From Comamonadaceae bacterium (GTDB lineage: Bacteria; Pseudomonadota; Gammaproteobacteria; Burkholderiales; Burkholderiaceae_C): a DNA stretch of 39,590 nt. A model generated the notes under the pieces. The model was not told where the DNA came from. It did no database searches and saw nothing but the letters and a program-made list of their open reading frames with translations. The position numbers and the translations under genes were made by a program. Where the stretch lies: the NCBI GenBank assembly GCA_947453645.1, contig CANGHG010000003.1:1-39590 (forward strand), in the 5' to 3' direction. This document shows, in pieces, positions 6,095 through 15,221 of this stretch (the stretch's first letter is position 1; every line of letters begins with the position of its first letter).

Positions 6095-8623
6095 GTGAAC
6101 ACCCCTTCTTCCAGCGCACATGACTTGACTTCTTTGGATGCCCTCACCGGTGGCGCTTTGACAGCCCCGACCTCCGGCGAACGCGCCGCGCGTTTGCGCG
6201 AATGGATGGCCAGCGACCCCAGCAGCGAATTGCTGCAACAGGTGTTCAAGGAAATGAGCGCTCGTGACAAAGGCGCAGCCAAACCCTTGCGAGAAAAACT
6301 GGATGAACTGCGTCGCACCAAAAACCAAGATGTTTTGGCCGAAGAATGGGCTCAAAAAGCCCAGCAGTTGCTGGCCACGGCCCGTTTGAACTTGGCCGAC
6401 GCCATGACCTGGGCGCGGGATGCCGCCAAAGCGGGAGCACCTTTGTCGCGCGAACCCCTGGCGGGCTTGCGCGTGGCTTTGGCAGATCGGGTCAAGCACA
6501 TTGAAGATTTGCAGCACCGCGCCCAAGTGCTGCGTGAGTCGGCCGTGCTCATGGTGCAGCGCATCGAGGTGCTGTCCACCAAGGCCTGGAGCGAGGCCGT
6601 TGAGTTGCAAGCCAGTTTGGCTGCCGATTTGCAGCGTTTGCAAACCGAACTTCAGGCTTTGAGCGAGGACGCGCACTGGCTGAGCGTCGACCCCAAATAC
6701 CCCACCAGCGTGAGCGACAGTGCCACCCACATTCAATTGGTCTGGGATGCTTTTTCTGCCGCACTCACCCAAACCCAAGCGGCTGCGCTAGACCCGGCCT
6801 TGCCCCTGCCAGCCGTGCCTGCCTGGGCCGATCAACTGCGGGCCTTGCGAGGTGAAGCCCCAGCGGTGATGGCTGCCACCCCGGCCAAACCCAAGCTCGA
6901 CCCCGCCGCACAAGCCCAGGCCAAAGAGGCGCAAGCGGCTGCGACTGAGCAGGCCGCCGAGCAAAAACGCCAAGCCGATCTGCTGCGTACCGAACTGGTG
7001 GCCAAGGCCGAGGCCTTGCTCAAGCCTGTCCCTGTGGCAGCGCCAGTGCCGCCAGTGGAGGGTGAGGCTGACCCTGTCCCTGTCCCAACGCCTGCAACGC
7101 CCGAGTGGATGCCCGTCATCACAGGCCGCAAATTGCAAGACAGCTTGCGCCAATTGCGCGAGGCCTGGAAGCAAGCGGACCAAGGCGGCCAGCCTAACCA
7201 TGCCTTGTGGAAACGGTTTGACCAAGCCTGCAACCGCGCCTATCCCTTTGTGCAAGCTTGGCTGGAAAAAGCCAAGGCCGAGTCCGCTGCCCACCGCGAA
7301 CAGCGGGTGGCGTTGTTGGCCGAAGTGGCGGCTTGGACCCAGGCCCACGTGGGCAATACCGATTGGAAAAAACAAGCGCGTGAATTGCATGCTTTCTCTG
7401 AACGCTGGCGCAACAGCGGTCATTTGAGCGAGAAGCTGTTTGCCGAAATGCAAGCGCAATGGAAGACCGCCATGCAGGCCGCCCATGCGGCCATCGACAA
7501 AGTTCAGTCAGAAAGCGTGGCTGCACGTCGCGCCCTGATTGAAGAAGCCAAGCAATTGGGAGCCGCACCCAGCCTGCGCATTGACGCGGTGAAAGCCCTG
7601 CAACAACGCTGGCAGCTTGAGTCACAGGCCGTGCCCATTGACCGCAAACTCGCCCAAAAACTCTGGGACGCATTCCGCTTGCCCTTGGATGAGGCGTTTC
7701 AGCGCAAAACCCAAGACCGTTCAGTTGCAAGCACCCAGCCCCTGTCCGCCCATGACCAAAGCGTGCTCCAAGCCTCGCAGGATTTGGAAAAAGCCATTGC
7801 CCAAGGCGACGCCATCCAGATTCGCCAAGCTGTGCAGCATTTGAACGAGGTGTCACTGGGCCGCGCCCCAGCCCCTGTGGTGGCCCCGGTCGTTGAGCAG
7901 GCAACAGAAGCAGCCCCCGAAGTCCTTACAGAGCAGCCTGCAGACACCCCAGTCGAAGAGGCCCCCGAGACCAAAGCCCCAGCAGCACCAGCCAAAAAAG
8001 TGGTGGCGGTGCGTGGAGACGACCGCCCTGGTCAAAAGAAAACCGAACCGGTTCAAGCAGGTCGATTTGGCGACAAACCAGGTGCACGTCGCTCCGAGCG
8101 AGATGGCGCTGTGGGCCGTCGTGGCGATGCACCCCGTGGCCGCGATGGCTTTGAACCTCGTGGTCCGCGTTTGGGCGACGCTGCCTTTCGTGCCCAGCGT
8201 CACGCCTTGGAACAGGCGGATGCCGCTTTGCGTCGCTTGGCCATGCAAGCGCATGGTGAAACCTTGGTGCATGTGTTGGGTGCCTGGGAGCATCGGCAAG
8301 CCGATCAACTGCCGCCTGCCAAAGAACTGGGCAACCGCATCACGGCCGGCCAGCGCCAAAGCTGGGTCCAGGCGCTGCAGTCACCCGTGACAGCAGAAGC
8401 GGACACGGCCATGCTGCGTTTGGAAATGGCTGCCGAGGTGCCCACACCTGCCAGCCATGTGGACGCCAGACGCGCCTTGCAACTGCAGTTGCTGACCAAG
8501 CGTCATGAGGCGCCACCCGCTCAAACTTGGGCGCAGGATGTGGCCACGGTGTTGGCTTCGCCTTTCCAGGCCGAATCTTCGCGCCGACTTCAAGCCGCCT
8601 TGAAGGTCTTGCTCAAGCGTTAA
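6095..8623 (+). CDS. DUF349 multi-repeat protein with an Arg/Gly-rich linker
   Basis: 842 residues with no signal peptide, so cytoplasmic. It starts at GTG 6095; an in-frame TGA at 6086 excludes anything further upstream. Three helical segments of DUF349 type are visible at about residues 335-385 (REAWKQADQGG, then WKRFDQACNRAY), 402-458 (KELF-like ERWRNSGHLSEKLF, then MQAQWKTAM) and 478-535 (LQQRWQLESQAVPIDRKL, then LWDAFRLPLDEAF). Ala/Glu/Lys-rich coiled coils lie between them. Residues about 590-635 are Pro/Ala/Glu-rich and residues 640-700 are Arg/Gly/Asp-rich (RFGDKPGARRSERDG, RRGDAPRGRDG), probably disordered. The biochemical function of DUF349 proteins is not established to my knowledge. 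It is divergent from the transglycosylase and convergent with lpxH, sharing the overlapping stop TTAA. Confidence 0.85.
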   Translation: MNTPSSSAHDLTSLDALTGGALTAPTSGERAARLREWMASDPSSELLQQVFKEMSARDKGAAKPLREKLDELRRTKNQDVLAEEWAQKAQQLLATARLNLADAMTWARDAAKAGAPLSREPLAGLRVALADRVKHIEDLQHRAQVLRESAVLMVQRIEVLSTKAWSEAVELQASLAADLQRLQTELQALSEDAHWLSVDPKYPTSVSDSATHIQLVWDAFSAALTQTQAAALDPALPLPAVPAWADQLRALRGEAPAVMAATPAKPKLDPAAQAQAKEAQAAATEQAAEQKRQADLLRTELVAKAEALLKPVPVAAPVPPVEGEADPVPVPTPATPEWMPVITGRKLQDSLRQLREAWKQADQGGQPNHALWKRFDQACNRAYPFVQAWLEKAKAESAAHREQRVALLAEVAAWTQAHVGNTDWKKQARELHAFSERWRNSGHLSEKLFAEMQAQWKTAMQAAHAAIDKVQSESVAARRALIEEAKQLGAAPSLRIDAVKALQQRWQLESQAVPIDRKLAQKLWDAFRLPLDEAFQRKTQDRSVASTQPLSAHDQSVLQASQDLEKAIAQGDAIQIRQAVQHLNEVSLGRAPAPVVAPVVEQATEAAPEVLTEQPADTPVEEAPETKAPAAPAKKVVAVRGDDRPGQKKTEPVQAGRFGDKPGARRSERDGAVGRRGDAPRGRDGFEPRGPRLGDAAFRAQRHALEQADAALRRLAMQAHGETLVHVLGAWEHRQADQLPPAKELGNRITAGQRQSWVQALQSPVTAEADTAMLRLEMAAEVPTPASHVDARRALQLQLLTKRHEAPPAQTWAQDVATVLASPFQAESSRRLQAALKVLLKR

Positions 8624-9384
8624 ACCAAGGGCCTGGTGGCAAAGCCACTGGCAGCTTCCCAGCGCAAAGATTGCAAGCGTGGCGGTTTGGCATGAGCCTC
8701 CCAATCGCTCAAGACCCAGCGCGAAAGCCCTGCAGACAAGGTGTGATGGGCGGCTTGGTGCGTGTGCCCGTGAATCAGCACATGGCAGTGGTGTTGTTTC
8801 AACCATTGTTCGGCGCTGGCCTTGTCTACATCCACCCAGCTGGGTTGCTGAGCTTTGCGGGCTTCGCTTTGCTGGCGCAGGTCACGCGCCATTTGCATGC
8901 GTTGCAACAAAGGTTGGGACAAGAACGACTGTTGCCACTGCGCCGAACGCACTGTTTGGCGAAATGCCTGGTAGTCGGTGTCGCCCACACACAGCTCATC
9001 GCCGTGGCTGAGCAGCCAGTTGTCTTGAGCGGTGTGCACCACGCAGGGGTCGCTCAGGGCTTGCATGCCACTGGCTTTGAGGGCGCGTTCGCCGACTAAA
9101 AAATCCCGATTGCCGACCAACCAATGAACGGGCATGCGTTGACTGGTTTGGTGAATCAGGGCCAGGCATTCACGCTCAAAATCGCCCTCAGGATGGTCCA
9201 GCAGATCGTCGCCCACCCAGACCTCAAACAAGTCGCCCAAGATGAACAAGGCGTCGGCTCGGACTTGCGAGAGGTAGCGCGACCAAGCCTCGAAATTGGC
9301 AGGTTCGCTGCGTTGCAAGTGGATGTCAGAAATGAACTCGATGCTGGACCAATGCCGCGCATCGATTTGGCTGAGTTCAGCCAT
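8620..9384 (-). CDS. lpxH: LpxH, UDP-2,3-diacylglucosamine diphosphatase
   Basis: 254 residues. A peripheral membrane metallophosphoesterase of lipid A synthesis that cleaves UDP-2,3-diacylglucosamine to lipid X and UMP. The calcineurin-like metal motifs are all visible: SDIHL (Asp20, His22), LGDLFEVWVGDD near residue 50, HWLVGNRDFL near 85, SHGDELC near 120 and IHGHTHQ near 205. Cap residues between 127 and 165 (QAFRQTVRSAQWQ, then FLSQPLLQRMQMARDLR) match the LpxH helical lid. It lies 8 bases downstream of ppiB, the last gene of the TPR-ppiA-ppiB-lpxH operon. Its stop codon overlaps the DUF349 stop on the other strand. Confidence 0.96.
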   Translation of the reverse strand: MAELSQIDARHWSSIEFISDIHLQRSEPANFEAWSRYLSQVRADALFILGDLFEVWVGDDLLDHPEGDFERECLALIHQTSQRMPVHWLVGNRDFLVGERALKASGMQALSDPCVVHTAQDNWLLSHGDELCVGDTDYQAFRQTVRSAQWQQSFLSQPLLQRMQMARDLRQQSEARKAQQPSWVDVDKASAEQWLKQHHCHVLIHGHTHQAAHHTLSAGLSRWVLSDWEAHAKPPRLQSLRWEAASGFATRPLV

Positions 9385-9392
9385 GGTGGCGC

Positions 9393-9899
9393 TCAGAGCA
9401 AAACAGCTTTGCTGATGACCACATCGTCCTTGGGCACGTCATCGTGAAAGCCACGGCGACCTGTGGGGACATCGCAAATGGCATCGACCACGTCGGTGCC
9501 AGACACCACTTTGCCAAACACGGCGTAGCCCCAGCCTGAACCTGTGGGTGCGGTGTGGTTCAAAAAGCCGTTGTCTTTGACGTTGATGAAAAACTGGGCG
9601 GTCGCCGAATGGGGGTCGCTGGTGCGGGCCATGGCCACGGTGTAGCAGTCGTTTTTCAAGCCGTTGTTGGCTTCGTTGTCGATGGTGCTGGCGACTTTTT
9701 TCTCTTTCATGCCAGGCGACATGCCGCCGCCTTGCACCATGAAGCCAGGGATGACGCGGTGAAAAATGGTGTCGTCATAGTGACCTTTTTCCACATAGTG
9801 CAAAAAGTTGGCGACAGTTTTGGGCGCTTTTTCAGCGTCAAGTTCAAGGGTGATGACGCCGTGGTCTTGGATGTGCAGTTCGACTTGAGGATTGGACAT
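9393..9899 (-). CDS. ppiB: PpiB-type cytoplasmic cyclophilin (peptidyl-prolyl isomerase)
   Basis: 168 residues with no signal peptide. A cyclophilin that isomerises Xaa-Pro bonds. Core motifs: [15 protein letters not shown] (catalytic Arg), [19 protein letters not shown] and [17 protein letters not shown] chose the ATG at 9899 because GGTGA lies 7 bases before it. The ATG at 9905 overlaps the ppiA stop as ATGA but leaves that purine run only one base away. The two starts differ by two residues. It is adjacent to a periplasmic paralogue, giving a tandem pair that serves two compartments. Confidence 0.94.
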   Translation of the reverse strand: MSNPQVELHIQDHGVITLELDAEKAPKTVANFLHYVEKGHYDDTIFHRVIPGFMVQGGGMSPGMKEKKVASTIDNEANNGLKNDCYTVAMARTSDPHSATAQFFINVKDNGFLNHTAPTGSGWGYAVFGKVVSGTDVVDAICDVPTGRRGFHDDVPKDDVVISKAVLL

Positions 9900-9901
9900 G
9901 T

Positions 9902-10504
9902 TCATTTCACCAAAGTTGCAGATTGAATAACCACCTGTGTTTGTGGCACGTCTGATGGGAAGGGACCGCCGTGACCTGTGGGCATTTGTTTGATTTTGTT
10001 GATGACGTCCATGCCAGAGATGACTTTGCCAAAGGCCACATAGCCCCAGCCTTGGCCATTGGGCGCTTGGTGGTCCAGGAAGTCGTTGTCTTTCACATTG
10101 ATGAAAAACTGCGCACTGGCAGAGTGCGGGTTGTTGGTGCGGGCCATGGCGATGGTGCCCATGGTGTTGCGTGGACCGCCCTTGGCTTTGACTTCGGCAC
10201 CTTCGTGTTTGATGGGGGCTTTGGTGGGTTTTTCTTGGTACTTGGCGTCGTATCCGCCGCCTTGGATCATGAAGTTGTTGATGACGCGGTGAAAGATGGT
10301 GCCGCTGTAGTGGCCATCGCGCACGTAGCCCAGGAAGTTCTCCACAGTGGCAGGCGCTTTGTCAGCCGCGAGTTCAACCACAAACTCACCCGCAGTGGTG
10401 ACAAATTTGACTTGGGGGTTGGCGCTGCTTTGGGCCTGAGCGCCAGTCAAGGCGAGCACGGACAAGAGCAAGGTCAGTAATTGGCGGCGTGATGAGTTGA
10501 TCAT
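9902..10504 (-). CDS. ppiA: PpiA-type periplasmic cyclophilin
   Basis: 200 residues. A signal peptide is visible: MINSSRRQ, a hydrophobic core [13 protein letters not shown], then AQAQSS with likely cleavage after Ala24. The mature domain is a cyclophilin: [34 protein letters not shown] and [15 protein letters not shown]. It folds proline-containing exported proteins in the periplasm. It is clearly paralogous to the downstream cytoplasmic cyclophilin; the two share most core motifs. The ATG at 10504 overlaps the stop of the TPR gene (ATGA), so it is translationally coupled. Confidence 0.93.
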   Translation of the reverse strand: MINSSRRQLLTLLLSVLALTGAQAQSSANPQVKFVTTAGEFVVELAADKAPATVENFLGYVRDGHYSGTIFHRVINNFMIQGGGYDAKYQEKPTKAPIKHEGAEVKAKGGPRNTMGTIAMARTNNPHSASAQFFINVKDNDFLDHQAPNGQGWGYVAFGKVISGMDVINKIKQMPTGHGGPFPSDVPQTQVVIQSATLVK

Positions 10505-11055
10505 GGTTTGGTCAGGGTGAGTTGAAGGGCAGGTTGTAGCGCTTGCAGTTTGGCTTGCAATGTCCGTGACGTGGCGCTGAGGGCTTGTGCCTTGTCAAAC
10601 GAGCGCTTGGCCAAATGCAGCAACACATCGCCCAGGTTTTCGTGGGCAGTGGCGTAGTTGGGGTTGTTGCGCAAGGCGTGTTCAAACGCTTGTTGGGCTT
10701 CGTCCATCTTGCCGCGAGCCGCCAGCAAAACCCCCAAGTTGTTTTGCACTTCAGGCAGTTCTGGATAGTCTTGGGCCAATTGCAGGTAAACATCAAAGGC
10801 TTCGTCCGTGCGCTTTTGCTGCTCTAAAAGACGGGCTCGCCAAAAGCGCATTTGCGGGTCACGCGGTTGGTTTTGCAAATAGTCTTCAATCAGCCACATG
10901 GCTTTGTTCCAGTCGCGCTGGGCCAGGCTTTTTTGCACTTCCTCGTGCGGCGTGCCTTTGTAGGTTTGGCTGGTGCTGGATTGCGCATGCACTGCACCAA
11001 GGCCCATCCAGACACAACAAATCAGCATCAGAAAGGTGCGACTCAGTTGGTGCAT
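10501..11055 (-). CDS. Exported TPR-repeat protein
   Basis: About 184 residues. The start is uncertain: ATG 11055 (MHQLSRTFLMLICCVWMGLG) gives a compact signal peptide ending VHAQSS, while ATG 11085 adds ten residues. Neither has a convincing ribosome binding site. The mature part contains two to three tetratricopeptide helices pairs, for example LAQRDWNKAMWLIEDYL, PELPEVQNNLGVLLAARG and PNYATAHENLGDVLLHLA. These are protein-interaction scaffolds. Being first in an operon with cyclophilins and lpxH, it may act in envelope assembly, but that is inference. It is divergent from cysS. Confidence 0.8.
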   Translation of the reverse strand: MHQLSRTFLMLICCVWMGLGAVHAQSSTSQTYKGTPHEEVQKSLAQRDWNKAMWLIEDYLQNQPRDPQMRFWRARLLEQQKRTDEAFDVYLQLAQDYPELPEVQNNLGVLLAARGKMDEAQQAFEHALRNNPNYATAHENLGDVLLHLAKRSFDKAQALSATSRTLQAKLQALQPALQLTLTKP

Positions 11056-11133
11056 CTGGGGAATTGAAGGAGGGAGCAAGCGCATGTATGACAGTGAGGA
11101 AGACAAGCGAGTGATGCTTGTCAATTGGCTAGA

Positions 11134-11139
11134 TATACT
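11134..11139 (+). promoter_or_regulatory. cysS: Candidate -10 element (TATACT) for cysS
   Basis: The 147-base region between the TPR gene and cysS contains AGATATACTG on the plus strand. TATACT would place a transcript start near 11146 and a leader of about 57 bases. The properly spaced -35 position (GTGATG) is poor, so this is a weak call. Confidence 0.33.
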
Positions 11140-11202
11140 GCGGGCATTGTAGTAGAGAGACCTTACGCGCCCTGTAGCGCCATTCACGCTTAAGCTCACA
11201 CC

Positions 11203-12579
11203 ATGGCCCTTCGGATTCACAACACGCTCACGCGTGATTTGCAAACTTTTGCACCCCTGCAAGCAGGGCATGTGCGCATGTATGTGTGCGGCATGACGGT
11301 TTACGATTTTTGCCACATCGGTCACGCTCGCTCCATGGTGGCTTTTGATGTGGTTCAACGCTGGCTCAAGCAATCCGGCTACCAAGTCACTTACATCCGC
11401 AACATCACCGACATTGACGACAAAATCATTCGCCGTGCCACTGACAACGGTGAAACCATTCGCGCCTTGACCGATCGCATGATCAGCGCTTTGCATGAAG
11501 ACGCGCAGGCGCTTGGCATTGAGCGTCCCAGCGCTGAACCCCGCGCCACCGACCATATCCCAGGCATGTTGTCACTCATCGACAAGTTAGAGCACAAAGG
11601 CTTGGCGTACCGCGCTGCCAATGGCGATGTGAATTTCGCGGTTCGCAAATTGCCTGGCTATGGCAAATTGTCTGGCAAGTCCTTGGATGAATTGCACGCG
11701 GGCGAGCGCGTGGCCGTGCTCGACGGCAAACAAGACCCCCTGGACTTTGTCTTGTGGAAGTCCGCTAAAGCCGAGGAACCCGCGGATGTGAAATGGACAA
11801 GTCCTTTTGGCACTGGACGTCCTGGTTGGCACATCGAGTGTTCGGCCATGGCCTGTGAATTGCTGGGCGAGTCGTTTGATATTCATGGCGGTGGCGCCGA
11901 TTTGCAGTTTCCCCACCACGAGAACGAAATCGCCCAAAGCGAAGGTGCACATGGTATGCCGATGGCGGCGTTTTGGATGCACAACGGTTTCATCAATGTG
12001 GACAACGTGAAGATGTCCAAAAGCCTGGGCAACTTTTTCACCATCCGCGATGTCTTTAAAAACTACGAAGCCGAGGTGGTGCGTTTCTTTGTGGTGCGCA
12101 GCCACTACCGCAGCCCTTTGAATTTCAGCGACGTGCATTTGGATGACGCCAAAGCTTCCCTGAAACGCCTTTACACCGCGCTGCATGCGGTCCAACCTGA
12201 CCAGGTGGTCATTGATTGGACCGAGCCCTATGCCGCCCGATTCAAAGTGGCCATGGACGAAGACTTTGGCACGCCCGAAGCGGTGGCTGTGTTGTTTGAA
12301 ATGGCCGCTGAAGTCAATCGCAGCAACTCCCATGCGCTGAGTGGCTTGCTCAAAAGCTTAGGGGGCGTGTTGGGTTTGCTCCAGCAAGACCCACAAGCCC
12401 ATTTGCAAGCGGGCAGTTCAGGCGTCGACGAAGCAGACATACAAGCGCAAATTCAAGCCCGAGCCCAAGCCAAGGCTGCCAAAAATTTCGCCGAGGCCGA
12501 CCGCATTCGCCAAGCCTTGCTGGCCCAAGGCATTGTGCTCAAAGATTCGGCTCAGGGTACTCAGTGGGAGCGTGCTTGA
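11203..12579 (+). CDS. cysS: CysS, cysteinyl-tRNA synthetase
   Basis: 458 residues, normal length. Charges tRNA-Cys. The class I signatures are present: [19 protein letters not shown] (HIGH motif near residue 38, with a preceding zinc-site Cys) and [11 protein letters not shown] (KMSKS near residue 271). The second zinc-site region WHIECSAMA and [12 protein letters not shown] lies near residues 208-245. The C-terminal helical part ends in the [18 protein letters not shown]-like segment common to CysS. Its stop overlaps the start of the next gene (TGATG), beginning the plus-strand cluster cysS-alkA-accA-tilS-lysC. Confidence 0.97.
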   Translation: MALRIHNTLTRDLQTFAPLQAGHVRMYVCGMTVYDFCHIGHARSMVAFDVVQRWLKQSGYQVTYIRNITDIDDKIIRRATDNGETIRALTDRMISALHEDAQALGIERPSAEPRATDHIPGMLSLIDKLEHKGLAYRAANGDVNFAVRKLPGYGKLSGKSLDELHAGERVAVLDGKQDPLDFVLWKSAKAEEPADVKWTSPFGTGRPGWHIECSAMACELLGESFDIHGGGADLQFPHHENEIAQSEGAHGMPMAAFWMHNGFINVDNVKMSKSLGNFFTIRDVFKNYEAEVVRFFVVRSHYRSPLNFSDVHLDDAKASLKRLYTALHAVQPDQVVIDWTEPYAARFKVAMDEDFGTPEAVAVLFEMAAEVNRSNSHALSGLLKSLGGVLGLLQQDPQAHLQAGSSGVDEADIQAQIQARAQAKAAKNFAEADRIRQALLAQGIVLKDSAQGTQWERA

Positions 12580-13226
12580 TGCCTGTTCGCCCATTGCAAG
12601 TCAAACGCATCAAACCCGCCTATTGGGAAGAGGCCTGCAAGCATCTGGCCAAAAAAGACCGTGTCATGCGCCGACTCATTCCCCAGTTTGGCGATGTGTC
12701 CTTGGAGTCTAGAGGCGATGCTTTCGTGACCTTGGCGCGCAGCATCGTGGGGCAGCAAATCTCAGTCAAGGCTGCGCAATCGGTGTGGGAGCGTTTTGCC
12801 GCACTCAGCAAAACACTGACACCCGCGAGTGTGCTCAAACTCAAAGTGGACGACATGCGTGCAGCGGGCTTGTCGGCGCGCAAAGTGGAATACCTGGTGG
12901 ACTTGGCGATTCATTTCTCCAATGGCGCGGTGCACACCCGCAAATGGGCCGAGATGGACGACGAGTCCATCATCGAAGAATTGGTGGCCATTCGTGGCAT
13001 TGGTCGCTGGACCGCCGAGATGTTCCTCATCTTTTATTTGCTGCGACCCAATGTGCTGCCCCTGGACGATGTAGGCCTGATCAACGGCATCAGCCACAAC
13101 TATTTTTCAGGTGAAGCCGTGAGTCGCAGCGATGCCCGTGAAGTGGCCTCGGCCTGGGCACCTTATTGCAGCGTTGCAACTTGGTATATTTGGCGCTCAC
13201 TCGACCCGCAAGCTGTTGCCTACTGA
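12579..13226 (+). CDS. AlkA-type DNA-3-methyladenine glycosylase (HhH-GPD family)
   Basis: 215 residues from the ATG at 12579, which shares an A with the cysS stop (TGATG) and has GGGAG 8 bases upstream. Base-excision repair glycosylase that removes alkylated purines such as 3-methyladenine. The helix-hairpin-helix is visible as VAIRGIGRWTAEMFLIF (about 132-150), followed by PLDDVGL, which holds the family's catalytic aspartate. LARSIVGQQISVKAAQSVWERF near residues 50-71 is the conserved N-terminal helix of the family. It lacks the N-terminal TBP-like domain of E. coli AlkA, giving the shorter form common in Burkholderiales. A GTG at 12564 is a possible but less likely start. Confidence 0.92.
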   Translation: MPVRPLQVKRIKPAYWEEACKHLAKKDRVMRRLIPQFGDVSLESRGDAFVTLARSIVGQQISVKAAQSVWERFAALSKTLTPASVLKLKVDDMRAAGLSARKVEYLVDLAIHFSNGAVHTRKWAEMDDESIIEELVAIRGIGRWTAEMFLIFYLLRPNVLPLDDVGLINGISHNYFSGEAVSRSDAREVASAWAPYCSVATWYIWRSLDPQAVAY

Positions 13227-13259
13227 ACAGCCCTGGGCCTGACGATCAAGGAGACCCGA

Positions 13260-14237
13260 TTGGCGAAGAAAAATTTTCTCGACTTTGAGCAACCCATTGC
13301 CGAACTCGAAACCAAGATCGAAGAACTGCGCTATGTGCAAGTGGAATCGGCGGTGGATATTTCTGAAGAAATCGATCAACTCTCTAAAAAGAGTTTGCAA
13401 CTCACCAAAGACATTTACAGTGATTTGACCCCCTGGCAAATCACCAAAATTGCCCGTCATCCCGAGCGCCCCTACACCCTGGACTACATCAACGACATCT
13501 TCACCGACTTTGTCGAGATGCATGGCGACCGCCACTTCGCAGACGACTTGAGCATCGTGGGTGGTTTGGCTCGTTTCAATGGCAATGCCTGCATGGTCAT
13601 TGGTCAGCAAAAAGGCCGTGACACCAAAGAACGCACGGCTCGCAATTTTGGTATGACCCGCCCTGAGGGTTACCGCAAAGCCTTGCGGCTCATGAAGACG
13701 GCCGAGAAATTCAAGTTGCCGGTGTTCACCTTTGTCGACACACCAGGTGCTTTTCCTGGCATTGACGCTGAAGAGCGAAGCCAATCTGAAGCCATTGGCC
13801 GCAATATTTTCGAAATGGCGCAACTGCAAGTGCCCATCATCACCACCATCATTGGCGAGGGTGGTTCGGGCGGTGCCTTGGCCATCAGCGTGGCTGACCA
13901 GTTGTTGATGCTGCAGTACTCCATTTACTCGGTCATCAGCCCAGAGGGTTGTGCGTCTATTTTGTGGAAAACCTCGGAGAAAGCCTCCGATGCTGCTGAC
14001 GCCTTGGGCATCACAGCGCACCGCTTGAAAGCCTTGGGCTTGGTGGACAAGATCGTCAATGAACCTGTTGGTGGCGCACACCGCGACACCAAGCAAATGG
14101 CAGCTCAACTCAAGCGAGGCCTCAACGATGCGTGGCGTCAGGTGAGCGACCTCAAGACCAAGGAACTCTTGGACAGACGCTATGAACGGCTGCAAAGCTA
14201 TGGCCGATTCAACGACACCAAAGCCGACGCTCGTTGA
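13260..14237 (+). CDS. accA: AccA, acetyl-CoA carboxylase carboxyltransferase alpha subunit (TTG start)
   Basis: 325 residues. Forms the carboxyltransferase with AccD and makes malonyl-CoA for fatty acid synthesis. The N-terminus [20 protein letters not shown] is the expected one for AccA and is reached only from a TTG at 13260, which has AAGGAG (13248-13253) 6 bases upstream. No ATG fits. Conserved segments: [56 protein letters not shown] and [17 protein letters not shown], with [10 protein letters not shown] further on. The rare TTG start may hold expression down. It is 33 bases after the glycosylase gene and overlaps the tilS start. Confidence 0.97.
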   Translation: MAKKNFLDFEQPIAELETKIEELRYVQVESAVDISEEIDQLSKKSLQLTKDIYSDLTPWQITKIARHPERPYTLDYINDIFTDFVEMHGDRHFADDLSIVGGLARFNGNACMVIGQQKGRDTKERTARNFGMTRPEGYRKALRLMKTAEKFKLPVFTFVDTPGAFPGIDAEERSQSEAIGRNIFEMAQLQVPIITTIIGEGGSGGALAISVADQLLMLQYSIYSVISPEGCASILWKTSEKASDAADALGITAHRLKALGLVDKIVNEPVGGAHRDTKQMAAQLKRGLNDAWRQVSDLKTKELLDRRYERLQSYGRFNDTKADAR

Positions 14238-15195
14238 TGCTTTGAGCCAGGCCGCTATGCCAGCGGCCTTGTCTCTCGAACACTTTCATCCCCCTTTGCC
14301 TTTTGCTGTGGCCTTGAGCGGCGGCGCAGACTCTTGCGCCTTGTTATTGGCTTGCGTCAAGCGTTGGCCCGGGCAGGTGAGGGCAGTGCATGTGCACCAT
14401 GGCTTGCAATTGGCAGCCGATGGCTTTGTGCTGCACTGCCAGCAACTGTGTCAGCAACTGGCTGTGCCATTGGTCGTTCAACATGTGCATGCGGTCCATG
14501 CGCAAGGTGAAAGTCCCGAAGACGCTGCACGTCAAGCGCGTTACACCGCTTTCAAACAAGCCCTGCAGTCCAACTGGGGCGGGACCATCAAGCACACGGT
14601 GTTGGCCCAGCATGCAGATGACCAGGTGGAAACCATGTTGTTGGCCTTGTCTCGCGGTGCGGGTGTGCCTGGCTTGTCCGCCATGCCCGAGCGCATCGAG
14701 CGCGACGGCTTGGTGATTCACCGTCCTTGGCTCTTGGTGCCTGGACAAGCATTGCGCGACTGGCTTCTCAGCATGGGGGTGACTTGGGTGGAAGACCCCA
14801 GCAACACCAACACCCGCTACACCCGCAACAAAATTCGGCATCAACTCATGCCTGCCTTGCAAGCTGCGTTTCCTTCATTCAGAAGCACTTTTGCCCGCAG
14901 TGCCAGACATGCGGCACAAGCGCAAACACTGTTGGTGACCTTGGCCCAGCAAGACCTGCAAACCGTGGGAGAACCACCCCAGATAGCCTTGTTGCAAGGC
15001 ATGAGCGAGGCGAGAGCGGCCAATTTGCTGCGTTATTGGCTCAAGCTCAAGGGCGTGCAAGCCAGTACCCGACAACTGGACGCTTTGTGGGTGCAAATCA
15101 AAGCCTGCCAAACACGCGGCCACCAGATTGACATCAAAGTGGGCGAAGGCTTTGTGCGGCGCAGTGGCGCAGTGTTGGATTGGTACAATTTCTAG
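14200..15195 (+). CDS. tilS: TilS, tRNA(Ile)-lysidine synthetase
   Basis: 331 residues from ATG 14200. Modifies C34 of the CAU anticodon of tRNA-Ile to lysidine, so that it reads AUA. The PP-loop SGGADS is at residues 40-45, followed by [33 protein letters not shown] and [19 protein letters not shown], all diagnostic. The C-terminal part is shorter than E. coli TilS (432 residues), retaining the first substrate-recognition region but not the full C-terminal domain. The start is uncertain. ATG 14182 and ATG 14257 are in frame, and both 14182 and 14200 overlap the end of accA. It ends 26 bases before lysC. Confidence 0.93.
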   Translation: MADSTTPKPTLVDALSQAAMPAALSLEHFHPPLPFAVALSGGADSCALLLACVKRWPGQVRAVHVHHGLQLAADGFVLHCQQLCQQLAVPLVVQHVHAVHAQGESPEDAARQARYTAFKQALQSNWGGTIKHTVLAQHADDQVETMLLALSRGAGVPGLSAMPERIERDGLVIHRPWLLVPGQALRDWLLSMGVTWVEDPSNTNTRYTRNKIRHQLMPALQAAFPSFRSTFARSARHAAQAQTLLVTLAQQDLQTVGEPPQIALLQGMSEARAANLLRYWLKLKGVQASTRQLDALWVQIKACQTRGHQIDIKVGEGFVRRSGAVLDWYNF

Positions 15196-15221
15196 CTTTT
15201 CCAGACGCACACCACTACAAG

